Positions 5,164-7,334 of a DNA stretch of 7,334 nt are shown piece after piece (position 1 is the stretch's first letter; the number at the start of each line of letters is the position of its first letter). Location of the stretch: the NCBI GenBank assembly GCA_021160485.1, contig JAGHCL010000152.1:1-7334 (forward strand), given 5' to 3'. This DNA is from Candidatus Desulfofervidaceae bacterium (GTDB taxonomy: Bacteria > Desulfobacterota > Desulfofervidia > Desulfofervidales > Desulfofervidaceae). Position numbers and translations under genes: made by a program. The notes beneath the pieces were generated by a model. That model did not search any database, was not told the DNA's origin, and worked only from the letters and a program-made list of their open reading frames with translations.

Positions 5164-7334
5164 CTAAAAAAACGTTCCCATTGCAAACGACCAGTTACTA
5201 GTAGATTCATCCGGCGCAGCATTCAGAGCATAACCCCATTCTAACCGGATTGGACCCATTGGTGAAAACCACCTGATACCAAATCCCACACTCTTCTTTA
5301 AATCAGAAAAATCTAAAGCCTGATTTATATCATAAGTATTACCCATGTCAAAGAAAATTACTCCAACCAATCTAACTTTTTTCACCAAGGGGAAACGATA
5401 TTCTAAATTGCAAAGCACCATCTTGTTCCCACCGATTCTCTCGCCGGTTTCAGGATCCCGAGGACTAATAGTAGCAAAATCATAACCCCTGATGGTATAA
5501 GGTCCACCCAAATAGTATTTTTCAAATAGGGGCAAAATCCCGTTTTCACGCTTATCAATATAACCGACCTTTGTCCTGATAAAACCAACAGTATCCCAAA
5601 ACAGAGGAATAAACACAGACGCTGAACCTTCATAACGCGTAAAGCCGCTGTCTCCACCAAATGGCCCTCCTGCATACTCAATCGTTCCAGAAAGAAGAGC
5701 ACCCCGACTGGGATTGAAAAAGCGATTTCTAGTATCTCTTTTCCAGGTAAGGCTTAAGGCGCTAGTCGTAATCCCGGAAGCGAGTTCTTTAATATAAAGA
5801 GAGGCATCTTGAGAAAAATCGGTCGTCTTTGCCCGTTCATAATGGTAAGTAGAATAAAGCCTTGAATAACGGCCAACGGGATAGCTTAGTCTGATTTCTC
5901 CACCACTGCTTTCTTTAGTAAAATCTATATACTCTGTATCCCATTTAAAAACTTTAAAGCCAGTAGAGAGGCGGGTGTCGAACAAATAAGGTTCGGTAAA
6001 ATCAAAGGTATATCTCTTAGTAATACTTCCAAGATAGCCTCTTAAGGTCACCTGTTGGCCGCGACCAAACAGGTTGCGTTTGGTAATATCGGCCATCACA
6101 ATAAACTTTTCCACTGAACTATAACCAGCACCAAAGGAAAAAGAACCTGTTGGTTGTTCTTTAACTTTAATTTTGAGGTTAATTTCATTGGGCTCCTTCC
6201 CTTTTTCTGTTTCTACCTGCACATCTTCAAAGTATCCTAATCTTTGCAAATTTTCTATACTTTGTTCCAATTTATGCTTATCAAATGTCTCTCCTTCCTT
6301 TACCCACAACTCTCTCCTGATTACCTTATCTCGGGTATATGTGTTACCTTCAAATTCTATGCGGCTAATATAAACCTTAGGTCCCTTTGCAATTTTGTAA
6401 GTGATATCTACAGTCTGGGTATCAGGATTGGGTTGAACCTCTGGAGACACTTCTACATAGGCAAAGCCTTCGTTAGCATAAATATCAGAAAGGGCAAAGA
6501 TATCTTTTTGAAGCTTTTCCCGGTTATAAACATCCCCTCTTTTCAACTTAAGCTTTTGTTTTAACTTGGTTTCAGGTTTAAGCAAGTCTCCGGTAATAGA
6601 TATCTTACCTACCCGGTATTGCTTTCCTTCCTCAATAGGAATGATAACATATATTTCCTTACCTTCCCTTTTAATCTCTGGTTCCCCTATCTTAGCATTT
6701 ATATAACCGTGATTGTAATAAAAACCAGCTAGCCGATTGACATCATTTTCCAGTTCTTCTCTTTTTAATTTTCCCGAACCGGTAATGAAAGAAAAAAACC
6801 ATCTTTCTTTATTTTTCAGTAATTTTTTCAGCTTTTTATCTGAAAATGCCTTATTACCCTCAAAAATAATCTTTTTGATATAGGCCTTTTCACCTTCTTT
6901 AATGCTAAAAATGACTTTCACCTCTTGCGGATTAATAGAAACGGTTTCATAGTTTACTTCTGCGTCAAAATAGCCTTCTTTCTGGTAAAGCGCCTTAATT
7001 TGATCTATAGATTTGGTAATCAACTCCTCTTTCAAAATAGTGTCTCTTTTAAGCGCTATTACTTCTTTAATATCTTCTTCCTTAATTGCTTTATTCCCTT
7101 TTATCTTTATCTGTTTGACAAGTGGCTTTTCAGAAAGGATAAATTTCACCCACTTCCCCTGAGGCAAGTCTTTGACCTCAACTTTAATATCCTTAAAGTA
7201 GCCCATTTTAAAAATAGACTTTATGTCTTCCCGAATAACCTTGGGAGCAAACAGTTCTCCTTCTTTGGTCTTCATAACAGCCAAAATGGCATCTTTATCT
7301 ATACCTTTATTGCCAACGATCTCTAGCCTGGCAA
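5164..7334 (-). CDS. bamA: Outer membrane protein assembly factor BamA (5' end outside window)
   Basis: BamA is the Omp85-family core of the BAM complex and inserts beta-barrel proteins into the outer membrane. The frame is open to the window edge, giving 722 visible residues; the signal peptide and probably a few tens of residues are missing. Five POTRA domains are readable, each opening with a strand ending in a glycine turn. They lie at about 1-70 (LEIVGNKGI), 71-148 (IKIKGNKAI), 149-237 (IIFEGNKAF, with the WFFSFITGSGKLK insertion), 238-318 (ISITGDLLK) and 319-395 (IEFEGNTYT). The barrel (396-722) starts GSFSFGAGYSS and includes NLFGRGQ and FTEPYLF. I614-R615-G616-Y617 is the Omp85 loop-6 (V/I)RG(F/Y) motif. 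The last strand ends WSFAMGTFF, with the terminal aromatic of the beta signal. The barrel is somewhat shorter than that of E. coli, suggesting shorter surface loops. A TTG at 7284 is not the real start, because POTRA1 sequence continues upstream of it. Confidence 0.97.
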   Translation of the reverse strand, partial: ARLEIVGNKGIDKDAILAVMKTKEGELFAPKVIREDIKSIFKMGYFKDIKVEVKDLPQGKWVKFILSEKPLVKQIKIKGNKAIKEEDIKEVIALKRDTILKEELITKSIDQIKALYQKEGYFDAEVNYETVSINPQEVKVIFSIKEGEKAYIKKIIFEGNKAFSDKKLKKLLKNKERWFFSFITGSGKLKREELENDVNRLAGFYYNHGYINAKIGEPEIKREGKEIYVIIPIEEGKQYRVGKISITGDLLKPETKLKQKLKLKRGDVYNREKLQKDIFALSDIYANEGFAYVEVSPEVQPNPDTQTVDITYKIAKGPKVYISRIEFEGNTYTRDKVIRRELWVKEGETFDKHKLEQSIENLQRLGYFEDVQVETEKGKEPNEINLKIKVKEQPTGSFSFGAGYSSVEKFIVMADITKRNLFGRGQQVTLRGYLGSITKRYTFDFTEPYLFDTRLSTGFKVFKWDTEYIDFTKESSGGEIRLSYPVGRYSRLYSTYHYERAKTTDFSQDASLYIKELASGITTSALSLTWKRDTRNRFFNPSRGALLSGTIEYAGGPFGGDSGFTRYEGSASVFIPLFWDTVGFIRTKVGYIDKRENGILPLFEKYYLGGPYTIRGYDFATISPRDPETGERIGGNKMVLCNLEYRFPLVKKVRLVGVIFFDMGNTYDINQALDFSDLKKSVGFGIRWFSPMGPIRLEWGYALNAAPDESTSNWSFAMGTFF

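Noticed and set aside
6925..7326. Plus-strand 133-codon open frame with hydrophobic, Phe-rich sequence
   Set aside because: It is antisense to the lysine-rich POTRA1-2 codons of bamA and has no supporting start signals or recognisable domain.

Overview
The window is one dense, uninterrupted minus-strand gene cluster for outer-membrane biogenesis. Read in the direction of transcription (from position 7334 down to 1) the order is: bamA (5' end outside the window), ompH/skp, lpxD, fabZ, lpxA, lpxI, a Gfo/Idh/MocA-family oxidoreductase, and the first third of lpxB (3' end outside the window). I see no convincing gene on the plus strand; its open frames are shadows of the minus-strand genes. I see no tRNA, rRNA, mobile element, CRISPR array, phage gene or clear intrinsic terminator.

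The organism is a diderm, LPS-making bacterium. The use of LpxI rather than LpxH, the insertion of a Gfo/Idh oxidoreductase between lpxI and lpxB, and the short-barrelled BamA with a 'Wfsf.tgsGklk' POTRA3 insertion fit the Desulfobacterota (former Deltaproteobacteria) and related lineages. The AT-rich, lysine-rich coding hints at a low-GC, possibly thermophilic member; this is inference from gene order and composition, not a taxonomic assignment.

Layout: bamA 7334-5164 (five POTRA domains plus barrel); a 75-bp gap with four AACGT copies and a strong Shine-Dalgarno; ompH 5088-4543; lpxD from 4541, one base after the ompH stop; fabZ, overlapping lpxD by 11 nt; lpxA 4 nt after fabZ; lpxI, overlapping lpxA by 16 nt; a 130-bp AT-rich gap with a degenerate 8-bp tandem repeat; the oxidoreductase 1326-343; lpxB from about 385, overlapping the oxidoreductase by 43 nt. 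The tight packing points to cotranscription and translational coupling.

How the genes work together: LpxA, LpxD, LpxI and LpxB catalyse steps of the Raetz pathway from UDP-GlcNAc to the lipid A disaccharide (LpxC is not here). FabZ draws on the same 3-hydroxyacyl-ACP pool that feeds LpxA and LpxD. BamA and the periplasmic chaperone OmpH/Skp insert beta-barrel proteins into the same membrane. The least certain piece is the oxidoreductase. Its family and position make a GnnA-like UDP-GlcNAc 3-dehydrogenase the best guess, which would imply amide-linked (GlcN3N-type) lipid A, but no GnnB aminotransferase is in view. I found no wholly new system here; the points most worth checking are that oxidoreductase, two short repeat-bearing intergenic gaps, a hairpin over the lpxI ribosome binding site, and two cysteines in OmpH.
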